Part shown: positions 34,305 to 42,870 of the stretch, in pieces
Position numbering within the stretch: the first letter of the stretch is position 1
How the letters are laid out: every line of letters starts with the position of its first letter
Assembly (NCBI RefSeq): GCF_000157915.1
Contig: NZ_EQ973650.1
Coordinates: 209,527-273,526 of the forward strand
DNA: 64,000 bases
Reading direction: 5' to 3'
DNA from: Phocaeicola coprophilus DSM 18228 = JCM 13818
Lineage (GTDB): Bacteria > Bacteroidota > Bacteroidia > Bacteroidales > Bacteroidaceae
Notes under the pieces: generated by a model
What the model saw: only the letters and a program-made list of their open reading frames with translations
What the model was told of the DNA's origin: nothing
The model's database searches: none
Position numbers and translations under genes: made by a program

Positions 34305-35593
34305 ATGTTTTGGTATTGTTTCAGAATGTAATCTTTCATTTTCTTTTCCTCTTTGGTCAGGGCGAATCCCATGTACTTGCACGCATGGTCATTGCGAAGG
34401 ATGCAGATACACATACGCTTGTAAGTCGGGATTTCCCGGAATTCCGGGATATTGATGTCATCCAGGTATTCCATCATGACCGGTCTTTTGTCCGTCTTGT
34501 AGTTTGTCGTATTGCGGACTTCAATCGGGATGTTCAGGTCCTGAAGGCGCTGGATGGTCTCTTCGCTCAGGCAGCCTCCCTTGGTTCTCCAGAATTTGAT
34601 GCTGGTCTCCAGTTTTCCCAGATAGTTTCTCCGGCTTTCTTCCGGCAGGGTGGAGAGCAGAAATTCCATGAACGACTTCCAGGTATGTCCAGGCGGAAGT
34701 TTGGGCGACTGCCGTCCCATGGCATACGAGTTTCCGTATATGGCGGTGAAGTTTACGCCGTTCACGCGTCCGATCATGCGGCCCCATGTGTCGGGATCGA
34801 TAGCTTTATAGAGGTAAAGGCTTTCGGTTGCTTCACTGATGAACGGGCTTGCTACACGTTGTTTCTCCAGACAGACTCCGGCCTGGTAGTACAGGTCGTA
34901 GAGTTTGTTGTAGTCCCATCCGAATTTTCCGTTGGCAGTCCATACGTCCGTCGTTTTCCAGTCATAGATGGGATACAGGTTATATACGTCATTATCTATT
35001 TTCGTACTCCAGCGGTAATTATGATACAGCAGGAGCTTGGAAGTCTTGTAAATGGTCCGCCAGCGATGATAACTTTCCTGGGTACGGATGCCGACCAGAC
35101 AGCAGGTACGAATGGCATTCTTTTTCTGGTGAAGCCATTTGGCAAACTCAATCTGGAAGTTATAATCCCACATGTTCTCGTTGTAGAACGGAAAATCTTC
35201 CTGAGTCATGACGCCTTTGGGCATCTGACGCACCCACATGTCTTCTTTCTCTTTCTCCCAGGGACGCCAGTATTGCTGGTACATGGAGGTACACGTGCGT
35301 ACTTTGAAAGGCACACAGACCCGGTATACTTCCAGAATATCCTTGTTAGCTTCCAGAATCCGGTCCACATAGTCAATGGTCATCCGGTACTGGATTTCAT
35401 AATCCATGTGAAAGACGCCTATTTTCCGGTTCAGGTTATTCTTGCGGATGTAGTCAATACACAGTTCCAGCAAGATGCCGCTGTCCTTTCCTCCCGAAAA
35501 GGAGACGTAGATGTTGTCAAACTCATTGAAGATCATCCGTAATCTTTCCTGAGTCAGCTCATATACATTCTTCTTGGTGTTCTGTTTGTTCAT
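34295..35593 (-). CDS. IbrA-like PAPS-reductase-fold protein (DUF3440)
   Basis: A 432-residue protein. The N-terminal PP-loop ATP pyrophosphatase motif SGGKDS is at residues 33-38 in YVSFSGGKDSGILLELC, and the phosphoadenosine-phosphosulfate reductase-like core extends to about 230 with CCLVGIRTQESYHRW. The C-terminal DUF3440 half has conserved Trp- and Arg-rich segments. PP-loop enzymes adenylate their substrate; the same fold occurs in DndC of DNA phosphorothioation, but no other dnd genes are here. It overlaps the upstream 143-residue gene by 35 bases and the IbrB-like gene by 10, indicating tight coupling. Confidence 0.92.
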   Translation of the reverse strand: MNKQNTKKNVYELTQERLRMIFNEFDNIYVSFSGGKDSGILLELCIDYIRKNNLNRKIGVFHMDYEIQYRMTIDYVDRILEANKDILEVYRVCVPFKVRTCTSMYQQYWRPWEKEKEDMWVRQMPKGVMTQEDFPFYNENMWDYNFQIEFAKWLHQKKNAIRTCCLVGIRTQESYHRWRTIYKTSKLLLYHNYRWSTKIDNDVYNLYPIYDWKTTDVWTANGKFGWDYNKLYDLYYQAGVCLEKQRVASPFISEATESLYLYKAIDPDTWGRMIGRVNGVNFTAIYGNSYAMGRQSPKLPPGHTWKSFMEFLLSTLPEESRRNYLGKLETSIKFWRTKGGCLSEETIQRLQDLNIPIEVRNTTNYKTDKRPVMMEYLDDINIPEFREIPTYKRMCICILRNDHACKYMGFALTKEEKKMKDYILKQYQNIWT

Positions 35594-35990
35594 TCAATCT
35601 CATTTTTAGGTAAGCTTTCCATTCCTTTACGGGTTTGAAAGCATATGCCGTGAAATAGTCTTTATGGGGTGTCTGTACGATAGCGGTCACTTCCTGCTGG
35701 TCGGCGGCAAAGGTCTTGACAGCTTCCAGCAGGGCCTGGAATGTTTCCTGCTCTTTGTCGGTCGGAGCGACGTAGTAATTATTTATGATCCATTGTCCGC
35801 CCCGGTGTTCCACAGGAAAAAATCCCGAAATCTTCCGGGGGGAAGAAAAGGCCAGAAACCAGATATAGTTGGGACTTGTCTTGAAGGGATATCCCTGATT
35901 GTAATGGATAATTTTCGGATCCATTATCAGCGGAGCGACGTGTTTGTAAAGTCGGGACTCCGTTCCTTTTAGCTGTATGACTTCTATCAT
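35559..35990 (-). CDS. Small GNAT-like protein upstream of the IbrAB-like pair
   Basis: A 143-residue soluble protein. The alternation of strands and helices and the late segment VTAIVQTPHKDYFTAYAFKPVKEWKAY, in part, resemble the last strands of GNAT acetyltransferases, but I see no clear acetyl-CoA P-loop (Q/RxxGxG/A), so it may not be an active acetyltransferase. It begins the operon and overlaps the IbrA-like start by 35 bases. A TACTTTTG box on the minus strand at 36008-36015 is the likely promoter. Confidence 0.75.
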   Translation of the reverse strand: MIEVIQLKGTESRLYKHVAPLIMDPKIIHYNQGYPFKTSPNYIWFLAFSSPRKISGFFPVEHRGGQWIINNYYVAPTDKEQETFQALLEAVKTFAADQQEVTAIVQTPHKDYFTAYAFKPVKEWKAYLKMRLNEQTEHQEECI

Positions 35991-36007
35991 AGTACACCTG
36001 TTTTCTG

Positions 36008-36015
36008 CAAAAGTA
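36008..36015 (-). promoter_or_regulatory. -7 promoter box of the IbrAB-like operon
   Basis: Minus strand reads TACTTTTG, 18 bases before the start of the 143-residue gene and 9 bases past the end of the B12 operon. Confidence 0.6.
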
Positions 36016-36023
36016 GCAAAATT

Positions 36024-37028
36024 TTAAATATTTTGCAGCAATTCGTCGAAAGATGTACAGGTGTACGTTCCCTGGGATGTGGTGAGAAGAATGTTTTCGG
36101 GGGAAGTGATGCGGACAGTCGGATAGTCGTCTGACAACTCGGAAAGGCAGAAACAGTTGTTTCGGTTCAGTGCATTCTGGGCCCAGTGACGCAACATTTC
36201 GTCATCCGCCTGCAGGCAGACGGACTTTTGTCCGCTCACGATGGGAGAATAACCTCCGTGCATGAGGTCGAAGCGGATATTTTTATTTTGAGGGAACAGG
36301 GAATCCATCCGGTTATGAAGAATCAGATCTTCCGTGACTCCGCATTCCAGACCGCCTTCACGAGTCAGCAGCCACAGGCGGTCGGCCAGTATCAGTGCCT
36401 GTTCGATGTCGTGTGTGGACAGGAGAATCGCCTTTTGTTCTTCTACGGCCAGGCGATGGAGCAGGTTCATGGTTTCTATCCGGCTGGTGACGTCAAGGAA
36501 TGCTGTCGGTTCGTCCAGCAGGATCAGCGGACATTCCTGAACCAGGGCCTTGGCAATCATGGCCTTCTGACGTTCTCCGTCCGACAGTTCGGAGGTGTAG
36601 GTCTGTGCCTTGTGGGTAATTCCTACGGCTTGCAGTGCATGTCGGATTACTTCGTGATCGCGGGCGTGCAGTCGTCCGAAAAAGCCCGTGTGAGGCTGTC
36701 TTCCGAGGGCTACCAGCTCATAGACGGTCAGCCCGCCGGCTTGAGTCTTGTCGGTCAGTACCACTCCGATGGTGCGCGAACGTTCCCGTTCGGAATAGGA
36801 TGCGATGGGACGTCCCAGCAGTTTGAGGGAACCTTCCAGGGGCATTTGTGTGGCGGCCAGTGTGCGCAGCAAGGTTGATTTGCCCGCTCCGTTAGCTCCG
36901 AGCAGGCAGGTCAGTTCGCCCCGGTGGAGTGAAAAGTTCAGATGCCGGTGTACGGTTTTCACCTGTTTTCCGCTTCGGTATCCGATGCTGAGGTCGCATC
37001 CTTCAATGATGGGTGTGGAGTGGTTCAT
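36024..37028 (-). CDS. btuD: Cobalamin ABC transporter ATP-binding protein
   Basis: A 334-residue ATPase of the FecCD/BtuCD type. Walker A LLGANGAGKST is near residue 38-48, the signature is LSDGERQKAMIAKAL near 145, and Walker B is LILLDEPTAFLD. After the ATPase core (about 250 residues) there is a further 80-residue tail with no motif I know, ending YTCTSFDELLQNI, not present in E. coli BtuD. It overlaps the permease gene by 4 bases. B12 as the substrate is inferred from the riboswitch and BtuB/BtuG in the same operon. Confidence 0.9.
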   Translation of the reverse strand: MNHSTPIIEGCDLSIGYRSGKQVKTVHRHLNFSLHRGELTCLLGANGAGKSTLLRTLAATQMPLEGSLKLLGRPIASYSERERSRTIGVVLTDKTQAGGLTVYELVALGRQPHTGFFGRLHARDHEVIRHALQAVGITHKAQTYTSELSDGERQKAMIAKALVQECPLILLDEPTAFLDVTSRIETMNLLHRLAVEEQKAILLSTHDIEQALILADRLWLLTREGGLECGVTEDLILHNRMDSLFPQNKNIRFDLMHGGYSPIVSGQKSVCLQADDEMLRHWAQNALNRNNCFCLSELSDDYPTVRITSPENILLTTSQGTYTCTSFDELLQNI

Positions 37029-38050
37029 GAGAAGAGCTTGCGTTGGTTGATGATAACATAAATAATGACTGGTGCCCCGAGAATCGGAGTCACGGCATTC
37101 AGGGGAATGATACCGGCTTCTCCCGGCAGGACGCAGATCAGATTGCAGAGCAAGGCCATGGCGCTTCCGGTGAGCAGAGTGACAGGCAGCAGCGAATTGT
37201 GGTTGGAAGTACCCAGCATCAGCCGGGCGATATGAGGAACTGCCAGTCCGATAAAGGCAACCGGTCCGCAGAAAGAAGTCGTGACTGCAGTCAGAAGTCC
37301 GGTGGCAATCAGCAGCAGGTTACGGATGCGCCGGATGTTTACACCCAGATTCTCGGCATACCGCGGTCCCAGCAGCAGGGCGTTGAGAGGTTTGATAAGC
37401 AGAACGGCCGTAAACAGTCCCAGTAAAGTAACGGCTGAAAATACCGGAAGCTGTTGCAATGATACCCCGCCGAAGTTTCCCAGTCCCCAGATCATGTAGG
37501 AATGTACTCCTTCAGCCGTAGCGAAAAAATTAAGCAATGAGATAGCGGATGAGGTGATATAGCCGATCATGATACCGGCGATGAGCAGCATGACACTGTT
37601 CCGGATCAGCGTTGAAAGAAACAGGATCAGTCCCATGACCACGGAGGCACCTGCAAAGGCTCCCACGATGACGGAAAGGAATCCGGACAGGGTAAAGGCT
37701 CCGGTTACAATCGTTCCTCCACCGGCCAGCATGACCAGTGCTACTCCCAGGCTGGCCCCGGAACTGATGCCCAGTATTGACGGATCGGCCAGCGGGTTAC
37801 TGAAGACGGTTTGCAGCATCAGTCCGGACACAGACAAAGCCGCCCCGCAGAGCAGGGCCGTAATACACTGGGGAAAACGTGATTCCCATACAATGAAGCT
37901 CCAGCTGGCTTTCTCCACTTCATTTCCCGTCAATATGTCGCATACAGCAGAAGCCGGAATGCTTACTGCACCCAGGAATAAGTTGCCGGCCATCAGCAGA
38001 AGGATGATAACGGCCAGTATTCCTCCATAAATAAATCCTTTTTGTTTCAC
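37025..38050 (-). CDS. btuC: Cobalamin ABC transporter permease (FecCD family)
   Basis: A 341-residue inner-membrane permease with about ten hydrophobic segments. ILGISSGASLGVALVML near residue 93, FCGPVAFIGLAVPHIARLMLG near 260 and GEAGIIPLNAVTPILGAPVIIYVI, in part, at the end are typical of FecCD/BtuC, including the Gly-rich coupling helix region. It overlaps both the binding-protein gene and the ATPase gene by 4 bases (ATGA), so all three are co-translated. Confidence 0.93.
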   Translation of the reverse strand: MKQKGFIYGGILAVIILLLMAGNLFLGAVSIPASAVCDILTGNEVEKASWSFIVWESRFPQCITALLCGAALSVSGLMLQTVFSNPLADPSILGISSGASLGVALVMLAGGGTIVTGAFTLSGFLSVIVGAFAGASVVMGLILFLSTLIRNSVMLLIAGIMIGYITSSAISLLNFFATAEGVHSYMIWGLGNFGGVSLQQLPVFSAVTLLGLFTAVLLIKPLNALLLGPRYAENLGVNIRRIRNLLLIATGLLTAVTTSFCGPVAFIGLAVPHIARLMLGTSNHNSLLPVTLLTGSAMALLCNLICVLPGEAGIIPLNAVTPILGAPVIIYVIINQRKLFS

Positions 38051-39186
38051 TCCGCTAAATTACTGAAATATTTTAAATCATAGTCAGGGAGCAGCTCCGG
38101 ATGGAAAATTTTTATCAGATCTTTCAGAAGCAGCTCCGGATGGAACGGGGATTCTTCATAAAAAGGAACATGGTTGGTGTTGCAGCCGTATACTTTTCTG
38201 TCCTGAAATGCCTTGAAGCGTGCGTAGGGAGCATAGTCTCTTTCCAGTTCGCTGTAGGTTTTGTCCTGAGGCTGATTGTATTTGATCAGCCAGATGTCGG
38301 CATTTCCTCCCCGGTCGAATACCGTTTCGAAAGCCAGAGGTACAGATCCGCTGTTGGACAGGGAAGCAAAGACATAGTCGGCTCCGGCGTCCTGATAGAG
38401 GCGACCCATAGTGCTGTTTCCTCCCGGAATGTACCATGCAGAGCTGTTTTTCATTTCGCTGATCACCGTCGGCCGTTTGAGGTTCTGCGATTTTACCTGT
38501 TGCGTGAGGGTCAGATATTCCTTCTCGATGCCGGCAAACAGAGAGTCAGCCTGTGCTTCCTTTCCAAGTAATAATCCGTAGAGGCGCATCCATTCCGCGC
38601 GTCCCAGGGCAGAGGTTTCCATGTAGTCGGCACATTCGATAATGGGAATATTCAGTTTGCCGACTCTTCCGTAACCGCCGCTGTTCTCGAAAGGAGAAAG
38701 CAGGATGGCATCCGGCCGGAGGTCGATGATGCGCTCGATATCGGGATTCATGCTGTTGCCGACGTTGACAATGCTTCCGTTCCGGCAGCCTTCCTGGATT
38801 TGGGGAAGTTTGATGTATTCCAGACCGCATACTCCGCCAATGCCTTTCAGCTCGTCGAGTTCAGACCACAGGCTGCAGTGTACAGACGAATAGATGACCG
38901 ACTTCTGCAGGGGAGTACGTACGACGGTTCCTTCGGGCAGGTGTTCCGGAAGCGGTTTTTCGCGGTCAGCAAGCAGGTAAGTATGCAGCACTTTCAGGGT
39001 GTCCCAGGGGTTACGGATCGTGACAACCGTATAGTCAGCATGTTTCACGATCTGCAGCAGGGACGAATATTTCATCCGGACGGTGTCACCTTCAGCTTGT
39101 AAGGAAGAAGTCTTGCTTCCTCCGCCGCAGGCAGAGAGAAGCAAGACCCATGTTACTATGTAGGCAGATAGTAAGATCTTTTTCAT
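38047..39186 (-). CDS. btuF: Periplasmic cobalamin-binding lipoprotein (BtuF-like)
   Basis: A 379-residue ABC substrate-binding lipoprotein (lipobox LLSACG, Cys near residue 20). The body has the two-lobed class III layout with a linking helix: LLSPFENSGGYGRVGKLNIPIIECADYMETSALGRAEWM (in part) near the middle is typical of BtuF/FepB/HmuT proteins. It hands the ligand to the BtuC-type permease. Ligand assignment to B12 rests on operon context. It overlaps the permease gene by 4 bases. Confidence 0.88.
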   Translation of the reverse strand: MKKILLSAYIVTWVLLLSACGGGSKTSSLQAEGDTVRMKYSSLLQIVKHADYTVVTIRNPWDTLKVLHTYLLADREKPLPEHLPEGTVVRTPLQKSVIYSSVHCSLWSELDELKGIGGVCGLEYIKLPQIQEGCRNGSIVNVGNSMNPDIERIIDLRPDAILLSPFENSGGYGRVGKLNIPIIECADYMETSALGRAEWMRLYGLLLGKEAQADSLFAGIEKEYLTLTQQVKSQNLKRPTVISEMKNSSAWYIPGGNSTMGRLYQDAGADYVFASLSNSGSVPLAFETVFDRGGNADIWLIKYNQPQDKTYSELERDYAPYARFKAFQDRKVYGCNTNHVPFYEESPFHPELLLKDLIKIFHPELLPDYDLKYFSNLAE

Positions 39187-39196
39187 TGAAGAAAGA

Positions 39197-40285
39197 TTAT
39201 TCAGTTACGAAGCGTACGTTGGTTGTATAGATTCCTGTTTCAACTTTTTTCTTGAATGTACCGTCGCTTCCATAGATGTACAGCTCACACAGAGCGCCGT
39301 ATGGCTGGTTGATGATGTAAACGTCTTCGGTTACAGGGTCAACGGCAATACCGTTCGGTGAAGGAATGTCGCTGATGTCAACAAATGTTTTCTCTTCTTT
39401 GGTTTCCAGATCGTAAACGAAGCAGCCGCGTGTTTCCGGCAGATAATATTCTGAATACAGGATATACATCTTGTTACCCTTGTTGGCAATGTAAGTAGCC
39501 TTACAGAGATCTTCCACCTGATCGGTTGCCGGATCAATGCGCTGAAGAGTCTGATAGATGTAGTCGCTTTCAGCCAGACCCGGTTTGCCGGCGTAGTTAC
39601 CGAAGGATACTACATAGATTGCTCCGTCGTCACCTCTCAGACACTGGTAAGACGGGTTCAGTTTTACTTCAATATCCTTGGTTTTGGTCATCGTAGCAGT
39701 GTTGACTACAGCTACCTGATTTCCTTTTCCATATCCGGAAAGGTTGATGTAGAGTTTTCCGTCGGTATAAGCCAGAGCTTCCGGATAAGCGCCTACTTCC
39801 ACCTTGGCAGTTACGGTCTGTGTCAGTGTATCCAGTTTGGAAACCGTTCCGTCGTATGCAGTGAAGAATACGCATCCTTCAGCACCAACGGCGCGGCGCG
39901 GTTCGATGGGCTTTCCTTCTTCATTGGTCATCGGAAGGCTTTTCAGGAGTTTTCCGTTGCGGTCGAGAATGTCGATTTTTGAAGAAGTACTTCCGATGGC
40001 ATACAGTTTGGAACCATATACGCAAAGGTCTTCAATGTCACCGATTCCTTTTCCGTTCTGAGCCTCATAGATGTCACCGCTGATTGTTCCGGCCTGTGTA
40101 TCGTACCACTGAAGCGAACCATTGTTGGCTCCCCAGTTACCGGTATTGATGACGTAAGCGCCCAGGGTTTGGGTAGGTATCGGGTCGGTGCCGGGACCAT
40201 CGGGATCATCGTTGTTGTCACAAGCTGTCAGACCAAGGCCCAACGGCAATGCCATGCATAAGAAATAAATCCAGTTCTTTTTCAT
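39197..40285 (-). CDS. btuG: BtuG-like surface cobalamin-binding beta-propeller lipoprotein
   Basis: A 362-residue lipoprotein (signal ending LGLTAC, then an Asp/Pro-rich surface-export-like stretch DNNDDPDGPG). The body is a repeated YncE/DUF5074-type seven-bladed propeller pattern, with YVINTGNWGANNGSLQWYD at the start, IDILDRNGKLLKSL, GAYPEALAYTDGKLYINLSGYG and PSPNGIAVDPVTEDVYIINQPYG. BtuG of Bacteroides binds B12 on the cell surface with very high affinity and caps BtuB. It lies between btuB and btuF in this operon, as in known loci. Confidence 0.85.
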   Translation of the reverse strand: MKKNWIYFLCMALPLGLGLTACDNNDDPDGPGTDPIPTQTLGAYVINTGNWGANNGSLQWYDTQAGTISGDIYEAQNGKGIGDIEDLCVYGSKLYAIGSTSSKIDILDRNGKLLKSLPMTNEEGKPIEPRRAVGAEGCVFFTAYDGTVSKLDTLTQTVTAKVEVGAYPEALAYTDGKLYINLSGYGKGNQVAVVNTATMTKTKDIEVKLNPSYQCLRGDDGAIYVVSFGNYAGKPGLAESDYIYQTLQRIDPATDQVEDLCKATYIANKGNKMYILYSEYYLPETRGCFVYDLETKEEKTFVDISDIPSPNGIAVDPVTEDVYIINQPYGALCELYIYGSDGTFKKKVETGIYTTNVRFVTE

Positions 40286-40299
40286 AAGTCTTGTTGTTT

Positions 40300-42309
40300 T
40301 TATAAATAGTAATTGATGGTAATTCGGTAGTTTCTTCCGGGCATGGGATAGAAACGGATGATTTCGTAGTTCTTGTTGCCCAGGTTCAGCGCGTCGGCCT
40401 GTATACGAAGGTGATGACGGTTCCAGCGGAAGCTGCGCGAAAGTGAGATTCCGTGGTCCGTATATGCATCAATGCGGTACTTCGGCAGGTTCTGTGCCAG
40501 CGTGTACCGTTCGGACGAAGCGGTGAGATTGTACGTCATGTTAAGCCAGGGCGTTTCCAGAGTAAGACTTCCGCTTCCCGAATGCCGGGGAGTATAGACT
40601 ATCTGGTTTCTCCAGGTTTTTGAGTTGCGGTCGGTCACGTCTTCGGCCTGCATGAAGTTATAGTTGCCCGTGAGGTAGAGCTTCATCTGCTGGTTGAGAC
40701 GGCATTCTGCGGACAGGTTGACGTCCACTCCGATGGTTTCCACCTTTCCTACGTTCGACATTTTCCAGACAAACATGGTCGGAACGGCTACGATTTTATC
40801 TTTCACCTTATTATAATAGGTATCGGCCGAAAGACTGATAAAGTCGAGAAAGCCCAGATTTGAACGGCTCCAGGTAACTCCCAGGTTTCCCTGGCGTGTG
40901 GTTTCCGGGCGCAGACTGGTGTTGCCGATTTCCAGATAATAGAGGTCATTGAAAGTCGGAGTGCGGAAAATGTCCTTATACGATGCGCGGATACGCAGAC
41001 CGGCTTCCAGGAAAGGTTTCCAGGACACACTGAAGGCTGGTGAAAGCCGTTTCCGGTCGTCTGCAGCGATACCGATGCGTACTTTTTCCGTAATATAAGT
41101 GTTGAGCAGCGAGGCCGTGACCGAAAAGCGGTTGTGTTCGTAACGTGCGGCAAAGGCTGTCAGATAGGTGAAGCGTTCCGGAAACTGGCACTTGTCAAGA
41201 GTTGTATGCAGGTAATTGTAGGCAAAATCCTGTGCCAGTGAGAAGGAAAGCCCTTTCAGAGGTTCGGTCCAGAGCGTAGCCGACAAGTAGCTTTCTGTCT
41301 GCCGGTAACGGTCGTCGGTGATGCCCGATGCCTCGTCGTTGTAGTCACGGTTCCAGCTGTAGTTGAACTTGCCCAGTGCCTGCAGCTTGAACTTTTCGCT
41401 GAAACGGTTCTCATAACGGAACTGTCCGAAATAGTTCTTGTCGGAAAGCCGTTCGGCCGCATAGGGGTTGTCGTAGATGACTCCACCGGGCAAACCGCGT
41501 TCCGAGTCAAAGAGATAAGCCTTTACTTGCAGGTCCTGTTTCGGAGTGAAAGAGGTGTATAGGGTTGCTTCGGCCCGATATGTCTGGATATCACTGTTGT
41601 TTCGTTTGCTGTCGATCAACTGATTACCGTTCCATAATTTGAAAGGATAATTTCCGTCTGCCCGCAGGTAGTCACCATAGAGGGAAAACGAAGTGCGCTG
41701 CGAGAGTTGCTGGCTGTAAAGCACCGAAGGATTGGCCAGCCCGAATGAACCGGCTTTCAGTGTGGTATTGATATGCCAGTTCTGTTCCGAGAAGTTCGGC
41801 CGGTCGGTCTGGATGTGGAGCACTCCTGCCGAAGCGAAGGCACGGGCCGACTGATAGATGTCGTCACTCTGGCCGATGGTCAGGGTCAGCTGGGAGATGT
41901 TGGTCAGTGAAAAGCGGGAAATGTCGATTTGTCCCGACTGGCAGTCGCTGACGCTGACACCGTCGTAGATCACTCCTGTATGCTGGGCACCCAGACTGCG
42001 TACGGAAATGGTTTTCAGACCGCCGATGCCTCCATAGTCCTTTACGCTGACTCCGGAGAAATGGCGGACGGCATCTGCCACTTCACTGATGCCCATGCGT
42101 TCCATTTCTGCCTTGTTCATCACCTGTAAGGGAGAGGCGGCTTTTACGGAAGGGGGCGTACGCCGGGCTTTGACTGTCACTTCCGGAATGTCATAAACAC
42201 GTCGGGAAATGCTGTCGTTGACCGGATCTTGTGCGTGGACGACGGCAGTCAGCACACCGGAGGCTGCAACGATAGGGCACAGAACAAGTCTGCGTACCAG
42301 ATACTTCAT
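40300..42309 (-). CDS. btuB: TonB-dependent cobalamin receptor (BtuB-like)
   Basis: A 669-residue outer-membrane receptor. A signal peptide (about residues 1-25, ending VVHAQ) is followed by a short N-terminal region with YDIPEVTVKARR (TonB-box area), a plug domain (about 45-160, with IGGLKTISVRSLGAQHTGVIYDGVSV, in part) and a 22-strand barrel ending YRITINYYL. There is no carboxypeptidase-regulatory-like or STN domain. The riboswitch at 42385-42572 identifies the substrate as a cobalamin. The start at 42309 is chosen after the riboswitch; an ATG two codons upstream (42315) is also possible. Confidence 0.92.
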   Translation of the reverse strand: MKYLVRRLVLCPIVAASGVLTAVVHAQDPVNDSISRRVYDIPEVTVKARRTPPSVKAASPLQVMNKAEMERMGISEVADAVRHFSGVSVKDYGGIGGLKTISVRSLGAQHTGVIYDGVSVSDCQSGQIDISRFSLTNISQLTLTIGQSDDIYQSARAFASAGVLHIQTDRPNFSEQNWHINTTLKAGSFGLANPSVLYSQQLSQRTSFSLYGDYLRADGNYPFKLWNGNQLIDSKRNNSDIQTYRAEATLYTSFTPKQDLQVKAYLFDSERGLPGGVIYDNPYAAERLSDKNYFGQFRYENRFSEKFKLQALGKFNYSWNRDYNDEASGITDDRYRQTESYLSATLWTEPLKGLSFSLAQDFAYNYLHTTLDKCQFPERFTYLTAFAARYEHNRFSVTASLLNTYITEKVRIGIAADDRKRLSPAFSVSWKPFLEAGLRIRASYKDIFRTPTFNDLYYLEIGNTSLRPETTRQGNLGVTWSRSNLGFLDFISLSADTYYNKVKDKIVAVPTMFVWKMSNVGKVETIGVDVNLSAECRLNQQMKLYLTGNYNFMQAEDVTDRNSKTWRNQIVYTPRHSGSGSLTLETPWLNMTYNLTASSERYTLAQNLPKYRIDAYTDHGISLSRSFRWNRHHLRIQADALNLGNKNYEIIRFYPMPGRNYRITINYYL

Positions 42310-42340
42310 GGGCATAAAATTTACAGTTTTTATTGATGTG

Positions 42341-42377
42341 CATGTATTTGTCACCCTTTCCTCGAGGGTACAAACAT
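42341..42377 (-). promoter_or_regulatory. Hairpin between riboswitch and btuB, candidate expression platform
   Basis: CATGT-TTTGTACCCT and AGGGTGACAAATACATG pair on the minus strand with a short loop containing GAGGAA. It lies about 30 bases before the btuB start. No T-run follows, so control of translation rather than termination seems likelier. Confidence 0.55.
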
Positions 42378-42384
42378 GGCTTTT

Positions 42385-42572
42385 GTCTTGCAGGTCTTCT
42401 GACTTACTCCGGTTGGCCCGGCCTTCCCACCCTCCGGTTGCTTCGGGGGCAGTGGCTAAAGGATAGATGGGCAACCCTTTTTATGGAGCTTACAGCAGCG
42501 GGACTGTCCGGGACTTTCACCCGATTCCCTTTTCATCTGAAACCTCAGGAAAGGAGGTTTACAGAACAAGAC
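42385..42572 (-). ncRNA. Cobalamin (B12) riboswitch
   Basis: On the minus strand the leader of btuB holds GGGAATCGGGTGAAAGTCCC (42510-42529) and the B12-box segment CCCGCTGCTGTAA (42490-42502), then a GCCACTG...GGGAAGGC region, and near the end AGTCAGAAGACCTGC. GTCTTG (42567-42572) can pair with CAAGAC (42385-42390) as the closing P1 stem, giving a 188-base aptamer. Adenosylcobalamin-type riboswitches lower expression of the uptake genes when B12 is plentiful. Only this one operon in the window lies behind such an element. Confidence 0.95.
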
Positions 42573-42576
42573 TTCG

Positions 42577-42584
42577 CAAAGGTA
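42577..42584 (-). promoter_or_regulatory. -7 promoter box of the B12 operon
   Basis: Minus strand reads TACCTTTG, directly ahead of the riboswitch, so the transcript would begin at about the first base of P1. Confidence 0.75.
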
Positions 42585-42710
42585 GGAAACTTTTTTGAAT
42601 GTGCAATAATTCGCTGCGGGTTTATGTATGCTTCTTCCGGTGAGCATGAAACTGTTTGTCGGGAAGATGAGGAAAGAAGACTTTGCAAGTGTTTGATTAA
42701 CAATGTGCTG

Positions 42711-42840
42711 CAACGACCGCACGATCGGGTTGGAACGACTGCACGATTGGGCCGCAACGACCGCACGATTGAGCTGCAACGACTGCACGATTGAGTCGCA
42801 ATGTCCGCATAATGTTTTGGCTGTGACCGCACGGTTTCTG
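42711..42840. repeat. 22-bp tandem repeat, family 1 copy 2
   Basis: Four near-perfect 22-bp units at 42711-42732, 42733-42754, 42755-42776 and 42777-42798 on CAACGACYGCACGATTG plus a 5-base G-rich tail, then two decayed units to about 42840. The Y base alternates C, T, C, T, giving a 44-bp higher-order period. It lies in the 663-bp gap between btuB and the GH20 gene, beside family 2 copy C. Confidence 0.9.
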
Positions 42841-42870
42841 CTTGTTGCCCGTAGCCTTCCGGACCGTTGT

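Noticed and set aside
34295-35593. Complete DNA phosphorothioation (Dnd) system
   Set aside because: The PP-loop protein shares the DndC fold, but no DndA, DndD or DndE homologues are present, and the DUF3440 plus ParB pairing fits IbrA/IbrB better.
42333-42832. Overlapping open frames on both strands in the btuB upstream region
   Set aside because: They span the B12 riboswitch and the 22-bp repeats, and their peptides are the repeat read in different frames.
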